A DNA stretch of 64,000 nt. Source: CAIMFV01 sp040757715. GTDB taxonomy: Bacteria > Pseudomonadota > Alphaproteobacteria > Caulobacterales > Caulobacteraceae. Below the pieces are notes generated by a model that made no database searches, was not told where the DNA came from, and saw only the letters and a list, made by a program, of their open reading frames with translations. The DNA lies in the NCBI GenBank assembly GCA_040757715.1, contig JBFLWS010000017.1, positions 6,270-70,269 on the forward strand. The letters run 5' to 3'. Position 1 is the stretch's first letter, and each line of letters starts with the position of its first letter. Shown piece after piece: positions 32,725-41,768 of the stretch. A program made the translations under genes and the position numbers.

Positions 32725-35004
32725 TCACTTCGAGCCGACGACTTCTGGCCCGCCCAGCTCGCGCTCGAAGAAGGCGAGCCAGGTGCGCCACTGCTGCAGC
32801 TTCCGCTTCTGGCCCTGCACGCCATGGCGCTGGCCGGGATAGAGCATGAGGTCGAAGGGCGTTCCCAGCTCCTGCAACTTGGCCATGATCTCGGTGGAGT
32901 TCTCGAACACCACATTGTCGTCGGCCATGCCATGCATGAGCAGCAGGCGCCCCGACAACTGCCCAAGGCGCGGCAGCACTGCAGAGGCGTCGTAGGCGGC
33001 GCCGTCCACGTCCGGCCGGCCCATGTAGCGCTCTGTGTAGTGCGTGTCATAGAGCCGCCAATCCGACGGCGGCCCGCCGGCCGCGCCCGCCGCAAAGCCT
33101 GACCCCGGCTCGGTGAGAAGGCGCAGGGTCATGTAGCCGCCATAGGACCAGCCGGTGACGCCCACGCGTTTTGGGTCGATGAAGGGCAAGGTTTGCAGGT
33201 GGCGAAGGCCGACGATCTGGTCGGCGACCTCGGGCTGGCCCATGTGCTTGAAGATGGGCGCCTCGAAGGCGAGGCCGCGATTGGTGGAGCCGCGGTTGTC
33301 CAGCTGGAACACCACGAAACCGGCCTCGAGATAGAGCCGTTCGGCGGGATTGCGCCAGGTGCGCCCCACGGTCTGGACGCCCGGGCCGCCATAGACCTCG
33401 ATGATGGCTGGATAGCGCTTCTGCGGATCGAATCCGGGCGGCTTCAGGAGGGCGTAATGGAGCGTCTGCCCGTCCGCCGCCTTCAAGGTCCCGAACTCTG
33501 GAACCGTGTGGCGATTGAGGAACGGATAGTAGGGATGGCTGGCGTCGAGGCGGTTCTCCTCAATCCAGCGCAGGCGGCGGCCGGAGATGTCGTAAAGGCC
33601 GGTCTGGGGCGGGGTCTTGGGGTCCGAATAGCCGCCTACATAGGCGGTGGCGGTCTTGTTCATGGCGATGGACCACCAGCCCTCGCCGTTGGTGATTTTC
33701 GTCGGCTCGCCTGGGTGCTCGTAGGACGCCACATAGAGGTGCTGTTCCAGCGGCGTCTCCTTGGAGGCCACGAAATAGGCGAGGTGCTGCGCTTCATCGA
33801 CGCCCACCAAGCCCGAGGCGCCTCGGCCGACCCCGCCGCCAAGACCGCCTATGGGCCAATCGCCGTGGGTGACTTGCCGGATCAACGCTCCGTCGCGCTT
33901 GAACAGATAGATGTGGCGATAGCCCGTGCGCTCGGACGACCACAGGAAGGTTCCATCCTTCAGCGGGTGGAAATCGTTGGTGAGGTTGATCCAGGGCGTC
34001 TGGTGTTCATGCACGATCACCTTGGCCGCGCCCGTGGCCGGGTCCACCATCAGGAGCTCGAGGGTCTGCTGATCGCGGCTCTCGCGCTGAACGTAGAGGG
34101 TCTTGCCGTCGGCAGACCAATTGGCGCGGGCGAGGTAGATGTCGGCATCGGGACCGAGGTCCACCTTCACCGCTGCGCCGCCGGCGAAGGGCGCCAGATA
34201 AAGCTCCACCTTGGCGTTGGGGCGCCCGGCGCGGGGATAGCGTTGGCTCACCACCGTGGCCCCCGACGCGCCGATGTCGAAGCGCGGCACGATGTCCACG
34301 GGCGACTCGTCCACACGCGTATAGGCGATGTATTTTTCGTCAGGGCTCCACCAATAGCCGGTGAAGCGGCCCATCTCCTCCTGAGCCACAAACTCGGCGG
34401 TGGCGTAGGAGACCGTTCCCTCGCCCTTGGGGGTGATGGCGCGCGGCTCGCCGCCGGCGATGGGCGTGACATAGAGCGTGGCGTCGCGGACGAAGGAGAC
34501 ATAGTCGCCCTTGGGGGAGAAGCGCCCGTCCACCGCATCGCCGCCAGTCGCCGCCTTGGCCACCAGGGTCCGCACCTCGCCCGAACCGCGGTCCGCCACG
34601 AACAGGGCGCCGTTCACTGGCGCCAGCAACGCCTTGCCAAGCTCGTCCCATTGGTACTCCACCACGCCATGGCTGGAGATACGCTCACGCTCGCGTCGGG
34701 CCTTTTCCGCCTCGGACAGCGTTTCGCCCCTGGGGGCCAGGCTCTTGGCGTCCACCAGACGCATGGGCGTCGCGCCTGGCGTGGTGGCTACGGCCCAGAG
34801 ATCCAGCGTGGTCTGGTCCTCCGGCTTGCCGCGGAGGAAGGTGACGAGCTGGCCGTCGGGGGAAAGCTCGACACCCTTGGCTACGGGCCCGGAAAGGTCC
34901 GGATCGGCGAACACGCGTTCCGGCGTCAGCTTGTCGGCCATGGCGTCGACCCCCGAGGTCAGAAAAAGGGCGAGGGCGGACGCCGCCGCGATCACGATAC
35001 GCAT
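32725..35004 (-). CDS. S9 family serine peptidase (dipeptidyl-peptidase IV type)
   Basis: Exported peptidase of 759 residues. An N-terminal signal peptide (MRIVIAAASALALFLTSGVDAMA) is followed by a DPP4 beta-propeller (about 60-470) and a C-terminal alpha/beta hydrolase. The catalytic serine is in GWSYGGYM, the aspartate in MHGMADDNVVF and the histidine in YPGQRHGVQG. A Glu pair typical of DPP IV that binds the peptide N-terminus is visible in FVAQEEMGRFTGYWW. The frame is open upstream, but ATG at 35004 has GGAG seven bases before it and gives the signal peptide. Likely cleaves X-Pro or X-Ala dipeptides in the periplasm. Confidence 0.92.
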   Translation of the reverse strand: MRIVIAAASALALFLTSGVDAMADKLTPERVFADPDLSGPVAKGVELSPDGQLVTFLRGKPEDQTTLDLWAVATTPGATPMRLVDAKSLAPRGETLSEAEKARRERERISSHGVVEYQWDELGKALLAPVNGALFVADRGSGEVRTLVAKAATGGDAVDGRFSPKGDYVSFVRDATLYVTPIAGGEPRAITPKGEGTVSYATAEFVAQEEMGRFTGYWWSPDEKYIAYTRVDESPVDIVPRFDIGASGATVVSQRYPRAGRPNAKVELYLAPFAGGAAVKVDLGPDADIYLARANWSADGKTLYVQRESRDQQTLELLMVDPATGAAKVIVHEHQTPWINLTNDFHPLKDGTFLWSSERTGYRHIYLFKRDGALIRQVTHGDWPIGGLGGGVGRGASGLVGVDEAQHLAYFVASKETPLEQHLYVASYEHPGEPTKITNGEGWWSIAMNKTATAYVGGYSDPKTPPQTGLYDISGRRLRWIEENRLDASHPYYPFLNRHTVPEFGTLKAADGQTLHYALLKPPGFDPQKRYPAIIEVYGGPGVQTVGRTWRNPAERLYLEAGFVVFQLDNRGSTNRGLAFEAPIFKHMGQPEVADQIVGLRHLQTLPFIDPKRVGVTGWSYGGYMTLRLLTEPGSGFAAGAAGGPPSDWRLYDTHYTERYMGRPDVDGAAYDASAVLPRLGQLSGRLLLMHGMADDNVVFENSTEIMAKLQELGTPFDLMLYPGQRHGVQGQKRKLQQWRTWLAFFERELGGPEVVGSK

Positions 35005-35133
35005 GGGGGCTCCATCTCCAGGAAGGGCCGGACGATGCCCCGCCGGGGCCGAGCTGGCAATGTTGTGACGCGCATCATCGGCGAATTCGCCGCGAGGCCC
35101 GTGCGACTCCGGTGGTTGCTTCACGCAAAGCCC

Positions 35134-35164
35134 TTGTGCGCGTGGGCGTGGCCGCCGATATAAT
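35134..35164 (+). promoter_or_regulatory. candidate sigma-70 promoter for the BI-1 gene
   Basis: A perfect TATAAT is at 35159-35164, with TTGTGC at 35134-35139 as a possible -35 (19-base spacer, slightly long). It lies 45 bases before the ATG at 35209 in the gap divergent from the peptidase gene. The perfect -10 in GC-rich DNA is the main support. Confidence 0.5.
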
Positions 35165-35208
35165 GGCGGTTGCGCCCGGTGCGGGCGTTTGCAAGGGAAT
35201 TGATCGCC

Positions 35209-35952
35209 ATGAGCGATTACAATCGGCGTTTCGGCCAAGTCGCCGGCGCCGCCGACATGTCGGTGGACGCAGGTCTGCGCGCCTTCATGCTCGGCGTCTA
35301 CAACAAGCTGGCCCTCGGCCTCATGGTCTCGGCGGCGCTCGCCTACATCACCTCGTCGTACGCGCCCGCCCGCGACCTCTTCTACGTGATGCAGGGCGAT
35401 CGCTTGGTGGGCTTCACCCTCCTTGGCACGCTGCTGCGCTTTGCGCCTTTGGCCATTATTTTTGGCGGCATCTTCTTCATGCGCAATCCGAGCCCGCGCT
35501 CGGCCAGCCTGTTCTACTGGAGCATCGTCACGCTTCTGGGCGCCTCCATGGGCATCTGGGTGCTGCTCTATACCGGCGCCTCGGTGGCCTCGACCTTCCT
35601 GATCACGGCGGCGGCCTTTGGCGGCCTAAGCCTGGTGGGCTACACCACCAAGCGCGACCTCACCGGCTTCGGCTCGTTCCTGATCATGGGCCTGTGGGGC
35701 ATCATCATCGCCTCGCTGGTGAACATGTTCCTGCATCTGACGGCGATCTACTTCATCGTCAACGTGCTCGGCGTGCTGATCTTCGCCGGCCTCATCGCCT
35801 ACGACACCCAGCGCCTGAAGATGATCTATTATCAGGTGGGCGGCGATCAGGCGGCAATGGGCGTGGCCACCAGCTTCGGCGCGCTGACGCTCTATCTCGA
35901 CTTCATCAACCTGTTCCAGTTCCTGCTGAGCCTGTTCGGCGATCGCCGCTGA
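35209..35952 (+). CDS. Bax inhibitor-1/YccA family membrane protein
   Basis: 247-residue inner-membrane protein with seven hydrophobic segments, the BI-1 (TMBIM) arrangement. It begins with a cytosolic stretch (SDYNRRFGQVAGAADMSVDAG), then LRAFMLGVYNKLALGLM; the family block YDTQRLK is near residue 200 and the C-terminus is GALTLYLDFINLFQFLLSLFG. Members act as pH-sensitive calcium leak channels or as regulators of membrane proteolysis; the role here is unknown. ATG at 35209 follows AGGGAA. A palindromic repeat and a strong terminator follow the gene. Confidence 0.9.
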   Translation: MSDYNRRFGQVAGAADMSVDAGLRAFMLGVYNKLALGLMVSAALAYITSSYAPARDLFYVMQGDRLVGFTLLGTLLRFAPLAIIFGGIFFMRNPSPRSASLFYWSIVTLLGASMGIWVLLYTGASVASTFLITAAAFGGLSLVGYTTKRDLTGFGSFLIMGLWGIIIASLVNMFLHLTAIYFIVNVLGVLIFAGLIAYDTQRLKMIYYQVGGDQAAMGVATSFGALTLYLDFINLFQFLLSLFGDRR

Positions 35953-35960
35953 TCAGACCA

Positions 35961-36009
35961 AGAGCATTTCCCGAAAAGTGGGAACCGGTTTTCGGTCTAA
36001 AAATGTTCT
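35961..36009. repeat. palindromic intergenic repeat element
   Basis: Nested dyad: outer arms AGAGCATTT (35961-35969) and AAAATGTTCT (36000-36009), inner arms CCGAAAA (35971-35977) and TTTTCGG (35989-35995), around GTGGGAACCGG. It resembles a short palindromic element that I know as repeated in intergenic regions of many alphaproteobacteria. It sits between the BI-1 stop and its terminator. Only one copy was noticed in this window. Confidence 0.6.
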
Positions 36010-36027
36010 AACGACCAAGAGGTTCGA

Positions 36028-36060
36028 CGGCCGCGGGTTCGCCCCGCGGCCGTTTTCGTT
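36028..36060 (+). terminator. Rho-independent terminator of the BI-1 gene
   Basis: CGGCCGCGGG pairs with CCCGCGGCCG (36043-36052) around TTCGC, a perfect 10-base GC stem, followed by TTTTCGTT. The T-tract is on the plus strand, so it terminates the BI-1 transcript. carA ends on the other side at 36074. Confidence 0.85.
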
Positions 36061-36073
36061 TGCCGTGAAGAGC

Positions 36074-37243
36074 TCAAGCGCGGGCGTCGAGAAACGCGAC
36101 GAAACGGTCGAACAGATAGAGCGAATCCGTCGGGCCGGGGCTGGCCTCGGGGTGGTGCTGCACGCTGAACACCGGACGATCCTTCAGGCGGATGCCGCAA
36201 TTGGTGCCGTCGAACAGCGACACGTGCGTCTCCTCCACGCCCTCGGGCAGGCTGTCGCGATCCACGGTGAAGCCGTGGTTCATGGAGACGATCTCCACCT
36301 TGCCGGTGGTGAGGTCCTTCACCGGATGATTGGCCCCGTGGTGGCCCTGGGCCATCTTCTTGGTCTCGGCCCCGAGGGCGAGCGCCAGCATCTGGTGGCC
36401 GAGGCAGATGCCGAACACCGGCAGGCCGCTGTCCACCAGGGTCTTGATGGTGGGCACGGCGTATTCGCCGGTGGCCGCCGGATCGCCCGGACCGTTGGAG
36501 AGCACCACGCCTGCGGGCTTGCGGGCCAGGATGTCATCAGCTGAGACGCTGGCCGGGACCACGGTGATCCCGACGCCAGTGGAGGCGAGGGCGCGCAGGA
36601 TGTTGCGCTTTACCCCATAGTCGATGACCACCACCTCGTGCTTAGGCTTCGCCTCGTTCTTGGCGTAGCCGGCGGGCCAGGTCCACAGGCCCTCCTCCCA
36701 GCGGAACGCCTGCAGGGCGGTGGCTTCCTTCGCGAGATCGAGGCCCACCAGGCCGCGCCAGCCCCGCGCCTCGGCCACCAGGGCGTCGAGGTCGAACTTG
36801 CCGTCCGGGGCGTGGGCGATGACCCCATGCGGCATGCCGTGCTCGCGGATGCGCCGGGTGAGGGCGCGGGTGTCGACGCCGGCGAGGCCGATGACGCCGC
36901 GCTTCTTCAGCCAGGCGTCGAGCCCGCCGTCCGCGCGCCAGTTGGCCGGCGAGGTGGGCAGGTCGCGGAAGATCGCGCCCCGCGCCGTGGTGCGGCCGCT
37001 ATCGCTCACCTGTTCCAGATCCTCGGCGTTCACCCCCACATTGCCCATGTGTGGGAAGGTGAAGGTGACGATCTGGGCCATGTAGGAGGGATCGGTGAGG
37101 ATCTCCTGATAGCCGGTCATGGCGGTGTTGAAGCAGACTTCGCCGAGCGCCTGGCCTACCGCCCCGACGCCGTAGCCCGGCAGGATCGTGCCGTCGGCCA
37201 GGGCGAGCACGCCTGTGACGCCATCGGGCAGGGGGGCGGTCAT
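36074..37243 (-). CDS. carA: carbamoyl-phosphate synthase small subunit
   Basis: Glutaminase subunit that feeds ammonia to CarB for arginine and pyrimidine synthesis. 389 residues: the N-terminal CPSase_sm domain (LADGTILPGYGVGAVG, FNTAMTGYQEILTDPSY) and a C-terminal class I glutamine amidotransferase with the nucleophile in GICLGHQ and the His/Glu pair in QHHPEASPGP. AAGGAG is six bases before the ATG, a strong ribosome site. carB is not adjacent. Confidence 0.95.
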   Translation of the reverse strand: MTAPLPDGVTGVLALADGTILPGYGVGAVGQALGEVCFNTAMTGYQEILTDPSYMAQIVTFTFPHMGNVGVNAEDLEQVSDSGRTTARGAIFRDLPTSPANWRADGGLDAWLKKRGVIGLAGVDTRALTRRIREHGMPHGVIAHAPDGKFDLDALVAEARGWRGLVGLDLAKEATALQAFRWEEGLWTWPAGYAKNEAKPKHEVVVIDYGVKRNILRALASTGVGITVVPASVSADDILARKPAGVVLSNGPGDPAATGEYAVPTIKTLVDSGLPVFGICLGHQMLALALGAETKKMAQGHHGANHPVKDLTTGKVEIVSMNHGFTVDRDSLPEGVEETHVSLFDGTNCGIRLKDRPVFSVQHHPEASPGPTDSLYLFDRFVAFLDARA

Positions 37244-37338
37244 GGGCGGCTCCTTAGGTTCGGAAAGGGGGAGGGGGCGGGCAAACGGCCGCGTGCATAG
37301 GCCCCATGGCCCCTGAGGTCAACGCTCGCGGCCGAGAA

Positions 37339-38610
37339 TTACCGACCGATGGCGCGCCAGCCGATGTCGCGACGGTAGAAACCCTCTGGCCAATGGATTT
37401 TTTCCACGGCGGCGTAGGCTTTGGCCCGAGCCGCTTCAAAGGATTCCCCCAGGGCGCAGACGTTCAGCACCCGTCCGCCGGCGGCGGTGAGGGCGCCGTC
37501 TGCGCGCTTGGCGGTTCCGGCGTGGAACACCACCACATCCTCGCCGAAGTCGGCCTCCGCCCCTTCGATCACCGAGCCCTTTTCCGGCTCGCCGGGATAG
37601 CCCTTCGCCGCCATGACCACGCACACCGCCGCCTCGTCGCGCCATTCCAGGGGCGGCAGCTTGGCCAGTTCGCCCACCGCGCAGGCGTGCAGATAGGGCA
37701 GGAGGTCGTTCTTCAGCCGCAGCATCAGCACCTGACACTCGGGATCGCCGAAGCGGGCGTTGTATTCCACCAGCTTCACCCCGGCCGCGGTAGCCATCAG
37801 TCCGGCATAGAGCACGCCGCGATAGGGCGTTCCTTCCTCCGCTATGCCTTCGAGGGTCGGGGCGATGAGCTTGGTCTCAGCTTCCAGCAACAGCGCCGCC
37901 GTGCCCACCGGGGCGGGGGAATAGGTTCCCATGCCGCCGGTATTGGGACCCTGGTCGCCGTCGAACGCGCGCTTGTGGTCCTGGGCCTCGCCGAACAGGC
38001 GGAAGCTGTTCCCGTCGGAGAGGGCGAAGAGGGAGAGCTCCTCCCCCACCATGAACTCCTCGATCACCACCCGCGCACCCGCGCCGCCGAACTTGCCCCC
38101 CAGCATGTCGTCCACGGCGGCTTCGGCCTCGGCGCGGGTCTCGGCGATGATCACCCCCTTGCCGGCGGCGAGGCCGTCCGCCTTGATCACATAGGGCGCC
38201 TGGAACTGATCGAGGGCGGCCTTGGCCTCGGCCGCCGTCTCGCAGGTGACGAAGGCGGCGGTGGGCAGGTTGTGACGCTCGGCGAAGGCCTTGGTGAAGG
38301 CCTTGGAGGACTCCAGCCGGCCGGCGGCGCGACTCGGCCCAAAGCAGGGCACGCCAAGCTCGGCCATGCGGTCGGCGACACCCGCCTCCACCGCTGCGTC
38401 AGGCCCGATCACCACCAGGTCCACCGCCTGTTCCAGCACGAAGGCGGCGATCGCGTCCACGTCGGTGGGCGAAATGCTGGCGAGGGCGCCCAGCTTGCCC
38501 ATGGCGTAGGAGCCCGGCGCGCTGGTGAGGCGGGTGAGCAGAGGCGACTTCGCGATCTTCCAGGCGAGGGCGTGTTCGCGGCCGCCGGAGCCGATGAGAA
38601 GGACGTGCAT
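37339..38610 (-). CDS. purD: phosphoribosylamine--glycine ligase
   Basis: Second step of purine synthesis, an ATP-grasp ligase of 423 residues. The start MHVLLIGSGGREHALAWKI is the family N-terminus, so ATG at 38610 is used rather than the frame start at 38658; GGAG lies ten bases upstream. Other blocks: GPDAAVEAGVADRM, ATP-grasp KADGLAAGKGVIIAET, EEFMVGEELSLFAL, NTGGMGTYSPAP and YNARFGDPECQVL. It is divergent from xseA. Confidence 0.95.
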   Translation of the reverse strand: MHVLLIGSGGREHALAWKIAKSPLLTRLTSAPGSYAMGKLGALASISPTDVDAIAAFVLEQAVDLVVIGPDAAVEAGVADRMAELGVPCFGPSRAAGRLESSKAFTKAFAERHNLPTAAFVTCETAAEAKAALDQFQAPYVIKADGLAAGKGVIIAETRAEAEAAVDDMLGGKFGGAGARVVIEEFMVGEELSLFALSDGNSFRLFGEAQDHKRAFDGDQGPNTGGMGTYSPAPVGTAALLLEAETKLIAPTLEGIAEEGTPYRGVLYAGLMATAAGVKLVEYNARFGDPECQVLMLRLKNDLLPYLHACAVGELAKLPPLEWRDEAAVCVVMAAKGYPGEPEKGSVIEGAEADFGEDVVVFHAGTAKRADGALTAAGGRVLNVCALGESFEAARAKAYAAVEKIHWPEGFYRRDIGWRAIGR

Positions 38611-38745
38611 GGGCGGCGCTCCGGGCTGGGTGAAAAACTCGCCCGGCTTCTGCGCCAAGCCGCGGCCGCTGTCGAGACGCGCGCGTGATCGCCCGCCGTG
38701 CCGACGCCTCTCGCCAGGCGCGGGCGCCCATCTTAAGTTCGCTCC

Positions 38746-40260
38746 ATGTCTGCGGTCGATTCCACCTCCAACAGCCCCGCCCTATCGGTCTCCGACCTCG
38801 CCTTCGCGCTGAAGCGGACCTTGGAGGACGCCTTCGGCCATGTGCGGCTGCGGGGCGAGATCTCCAAGGTCACGCGGCACTCGTCCGGCCACGTCTATCT
38901 GTCGCTGAAGGATGAGCGGGCGGTGATCGACGCGGTGGTGTGGAAGGGCCAGGTGCGCGGTCTGCAGGTGCAGCCGGAGCAGGGTCTCGAGGTCATCGTC
39001 ACCGGCCGCATCACTACCTATCCCGCGCGATCGAGCTACCAGCTGATCATCGAGACCATGGAGCCGGCGGGGGTGGGCGCCCTGCTCGCCCAGCTGGAGC
39101 GGCTAAAGGCCAAGCTCGCCGGCGAGGGCCTGTTCGAGACCGCGCGGAAACGGCCCCTGCCGGTGATGCCGCAGGTGATCGGGGTGGTGACCAGCCCCAC
39201 CGGAGCGGTGATCCGCGACATCTTGCACCGCATCACCGACCGCTGGCCCTGCCGGGTGGTGGTGTGGCCGGTGGTGGTGCAGGGCGAGACCGCCGCGGCC
39301 CAGGTCAGCGCCGCCATCCGGGGCTTCGAGGCCCTGGCGCCTGATGGTCCGGTTCCCCGCCCGGACCTCCTCATCGTCGCCCGCGGCGGCGGCTCCATCG
39401 AGGACCTCTGGCCCTTCAATGACGAGGCTCTAGCGCGCACCGTCGCGGCCTGTTCGATCCCGTTGATCTCGGCGGTGGGGCACGAGACCGACACAACCTT
39501 GATCGACTTCGTGTCGGACCGTCGCGCGCCGACCCCCACCGCGGCGGCGGAAATGGCGACGCCGGTCCTGGCCGAGCTGAAACTGCAGTTGATCGGCATG
39601 GATCAACGCCTGACCCGGTCCATGTCGCAATCCCTCGAAGGGCTTCACACCCGTGTCACAGCCGCAGGGCGGGGCCTGCCGCGCCCTGCCGATCTCCTCG
39701 GCCTCGCGGCGCAGCGCTTCGATCATGCAGCGGCCAGGCTGTCCGGGGCGCTTGGGCGCAACATCGAATTGCACGCGCGCGATCTGGCGCGTTGGAGTTC
39801 GCGCCTCACGCCGGTGTTGCTGGAACGGCCGGGACGACTGAAGGCGGATCGGTTGGCGGAACTGTCGCAAAGGCTGGCGGGGGCGACCCGCCGCCAGGCG
39901 ACCGACACGGAGGCGCGGGCGCGGCTGCCTTCGCTGCAACAACGCCTGGACGCCGCCATGGGTCGCCGCATCCAGCTCGCGGCTGGCGAAGTGATGCGGC
40001 TTGATCAGTTGCGCCGGTCGCTGGATCCCAACGGCCCCCTGGCGCGGGGCTTCGCCCGCGTACACCTGGTGGACGGGAAACTGGTGCGCAGCGCCGCAAG
40101 CCTTGCGGCCGGGGATGGCGTGAAACTGGTGTTCGCCGATGGCGATCGCACTGCCGTGGTGCAGGATGGCGAGCCGCCGCCCGCGCGTGCTGCGCCGAAA
40201 CGCGTCGAGCCAGTGAAGAAGCCGCCCGCCAGCGGCGCCGGCCAGGGCGATTTGTTCTAG
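38746..40260 (+). CDS. xseA: exodeoxyribonuclease VII large subunit
   Basis: Catalytic subunit of the single-strand exonuclease, 504 residues. The N-terminal OB-fold (about 10-115: LSVSDLAFALKRTLEDAFG, GEISKVTRHSSGHVYLSLKD) binds DNA; the catalytic domain carries VVTSPTGAVIRDILHRI, ARGGGSIEDLWPFNDE, AVGHETDTTLIDFVSDRRAPTP, and a long coiled-coil region follows. The tail from about 455 is basic and Pro/Ala-rich. The small subunit XseB is not in view. Confidence 0.95.
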   Translation: MSAVDSTSNSPALSVSDLAFALKRTLEDAFGHVRLRGEISKVTRHSSGHVYLSLKDERAVIDAVVWKGQVRGLQVQPEQGLEVIVTGRITTYPARSSYQLIIETMEPAGVGALLAQLERLKAKLAGEGLFETARKRPLPVMPQVIGVVTSPTGAVIRDILHRITDRWPCRVVVWPVVVQGETAAAQVSAAIRGFEALAPDGPVPRPDLLIVARGGGSIEDLWPFNDEALARTVAACSIPLISAVGHETDTTLIDFVSDRRAPTPTAAAEMATPVLAELKLQLIGMDQRLTRSMSQSLEGLHTRVTAAGRGLPRPADLLGLAAQRFDHAAARLSGALGRNIELHARDLARWSSRLTPVLLERPGRLKADRLAELSQRLAGATRRQATDTEARARLPSLQQRLDAAMGRRIQLAAGEVMRLDQLRRSLDPNGPLARGFARVHLVDGKLVRSAASLAAGDGVKLVFADGDRTAVVQDGEPPPARAAPKRVEPVKKPPASGAGQGDLF

Positions 40261-40298
40261 CCCTTGCCATCCGCTCCCCAAGGGTTCATCGCCAAGCC

Positions 40299-40835
40299 AT
40301 GATCCGCCTGTTCGCCGCCCTGCCCGTGCCTTACGAGATCGGCGAGGCTCTCACCCGCCGCCAGCAAGGCCTGCCGCGGGCGCGCTGGCGCTCCACCGAC
40401 GACTTTCACATCACCCTGCGCTTCTTCGGCGAGGTGCAGGAGACGGTGGCCGCCGACCTCGATAGCGCCCTCGCCGCCATTTCCGCCTCGCCGTTCGAGG
40501 TGCAGTTGGAGGGGGTAGGCAGTTTCGGCGAAGGCGCCCAGGTGACCTCGGTGCACGCCTTGGCGGCGCCCAGCGAACCGCTCACGCGGCTCGCCGCCCG
40601 TTGCGAGACCGCCGCGCGCAAGGTGGGGCTGAAGCCGGACACGCGAAGCTACAAGCCGCACGTGACCCTCGCCTATCTCAAGGGCACGCCGCCAGAGCGG
40701 GTGGCGGCCTGGATTCAAGGTCATAACCTCTTGAAATCGCCATCCTGGCGTGCGGATAGGTTTGGACTTTATTCCAGCTGGCTTTCCGAGGACGGGTCGC
40801 GCTACGAGCTGGAACGCGAATACCGTTTGCTCTGA
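40299..40835 (+). CDS. thpR: RNA 2',3'-cyclic phosphodiesterase (LigT/ThpR)
   Basis: 178-residue 2H phosphoesterase. The two catalytic H-x-T-x motifs are HITL at 37-40 and HVTL near 119-122, the pattern that defines the family. It begins IRLFAALPVPYEIGEAL, the normal ThpR N-terminus. It hydrolyses 2',3'-cyclic phosphate ends of RNA; the in vivo role is not established. It lies 38 bases after xseA on the same strand. Confidence 0.92.
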   Translation: MIRLFAALPVPYEIGEALTRRQQGLPRARWRSTDDFHITLRFFGEVQETVAADLDSALAAISASPFEVQLEGVGSFGEGAQVTSVHALAAPSEPLTRLAARCETAARKVGLKPDTRSYKPHVTLAYLKGTPPERVAAWIQGHNLLKSPSWRADRFGLYSSWLSEDGSRYELEREYRLL

Positions 40836-40874
40836 CGCCGCCCCTTCGACCGACCACCGCAGGACCTCCCGCCC

Positions 40875-41768
40875 ATGACCGTCTTCCGCCCCCGCCGCAG
40901 CGCGCTCTACATGCCGGCCTCCAACCTGAAGGCCATCGAGAAGGCCAAGACCCTGCCCTGCGACGTGGTGATCCTCGACCTGGAGGATGCGGTGGCGCCG
41001 GACGCCAAGGAGCTGGCCCGGGAGCAGGCGCTCGCCGCTCTGGCCGCCGGAGGCTTCGGTGGACGCGAAATGGTGCTGCGGGTGAACGGTCTCGACACGC
41101 CCTGGGGCGAGGCGGACCTGAAGGCCGCCGCCACCTCCGGCGCCGACGCCATCCTGGTCCCCAAGATCAACGACGCCGGGGATGTGGCCCGCTATGACGC
41201 CCGTCTGCACGCCGCCCCGGTGAAGACCCGGCTTTGGGCCATGATCGAGACCGCCAAGTCGCTGTTCCACCTGGAGGATATCGCGCAGTCCACCGCCACC
41301 TCGCGTCTGTCGTGCTGGGTCATGGGCACCAACGACCTGGCCAAGGAGATCGGCTGGCGGCTTTCCACCACGCGCGAGCCGTTCGCTGCGGCCCTGTCGC
41401 TCAGCGTCGCCGCCGCCCGCGGCCATGGCCTCGTCATCCTTGACGGCGTGTTCAACGGCCTGGAAGACCCGGCGGGCCTGGAGGCGCAGTGCCGCCAGGG
41501 GCTCGACTTCGGCTTCGACGGCAAGACCCTGATCCATCCCAATCAGGTGGAGATCACAAACCGCGTCTTCGCTCCCACGGCGGAAGAGATCGCCTTCGCT
41601 CGCGCGGTCATCGCCGCGTTCGAACTGCCGGAGAACGCCGACAAGGGGGCCATCCGGGTGGAGGGCAAGATGGCCGAACGCCTGCACCTCGCCCAGGCGC
41701 GCAAGACCGTGGCCGTGGCCGAGGCCATCGCCGCGCGCGCCAGATCGGCGAAGGCAGTCAGCTCTTGA
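40875..41768 (+). CDS. HpcH/HpaI aldolase family CoA ester lyase (CitE-like)
   Basis: 297-residue TIM-barrel enzyme of the citrate lyase beta / malyl-CoA lyase family. Blocks: RRSALYMPASNLKAIEKA at the start, VVILDLEDAVAPDAKE (metal-binding Glu/Asp), REMVLRVNGLDTPWGEADL, ILVPKINDAGD, LWAMIETAKSLF (substrate Glu), GTNDLAKEI and GKTLIHPNQVEITN. No citrate lyase alpha or gamma gene is nearby, so malyl-CoA or methylmalyl-CoA cleavage/thioesterase is more likely than citrate fermentation. Its 3' end overlaps the convergent TadG-like gene by 11 bases. Confidence 0.87.
   Translation: MTVFRPRRSALYMPASNLKAIEKAKTLPCDVVILDLEDAVAPDAKELAREQALAALAAGGFGGREMVLRVNGLDTPWGEADLKAAATSGADAILVPKINDAGDVARYDARLHAAPVKTRLWAMIETAKSLFHLEDIAQSTATSRLSCWVMGTNDLAKEIGWRLSTTREPFAAALSLSVAAARGHGLVILDGVFNGLEDPAGLEAQCRQGLDFGFDGKTLIHPNQVEITNRVFAPTAEEIAFARAVIAAFELPENADKGAIRVEGKMAERLHLAQARKTVAVAEAIAARARSAKAVSS

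Noticed and set aside
33193..35163. 656-residue plus-strand open frame opposite the S9 peptidase
   Set aside because: Antisense shadow of a gene with a full catalytic triad; no recognisable motif in the opposite reading.
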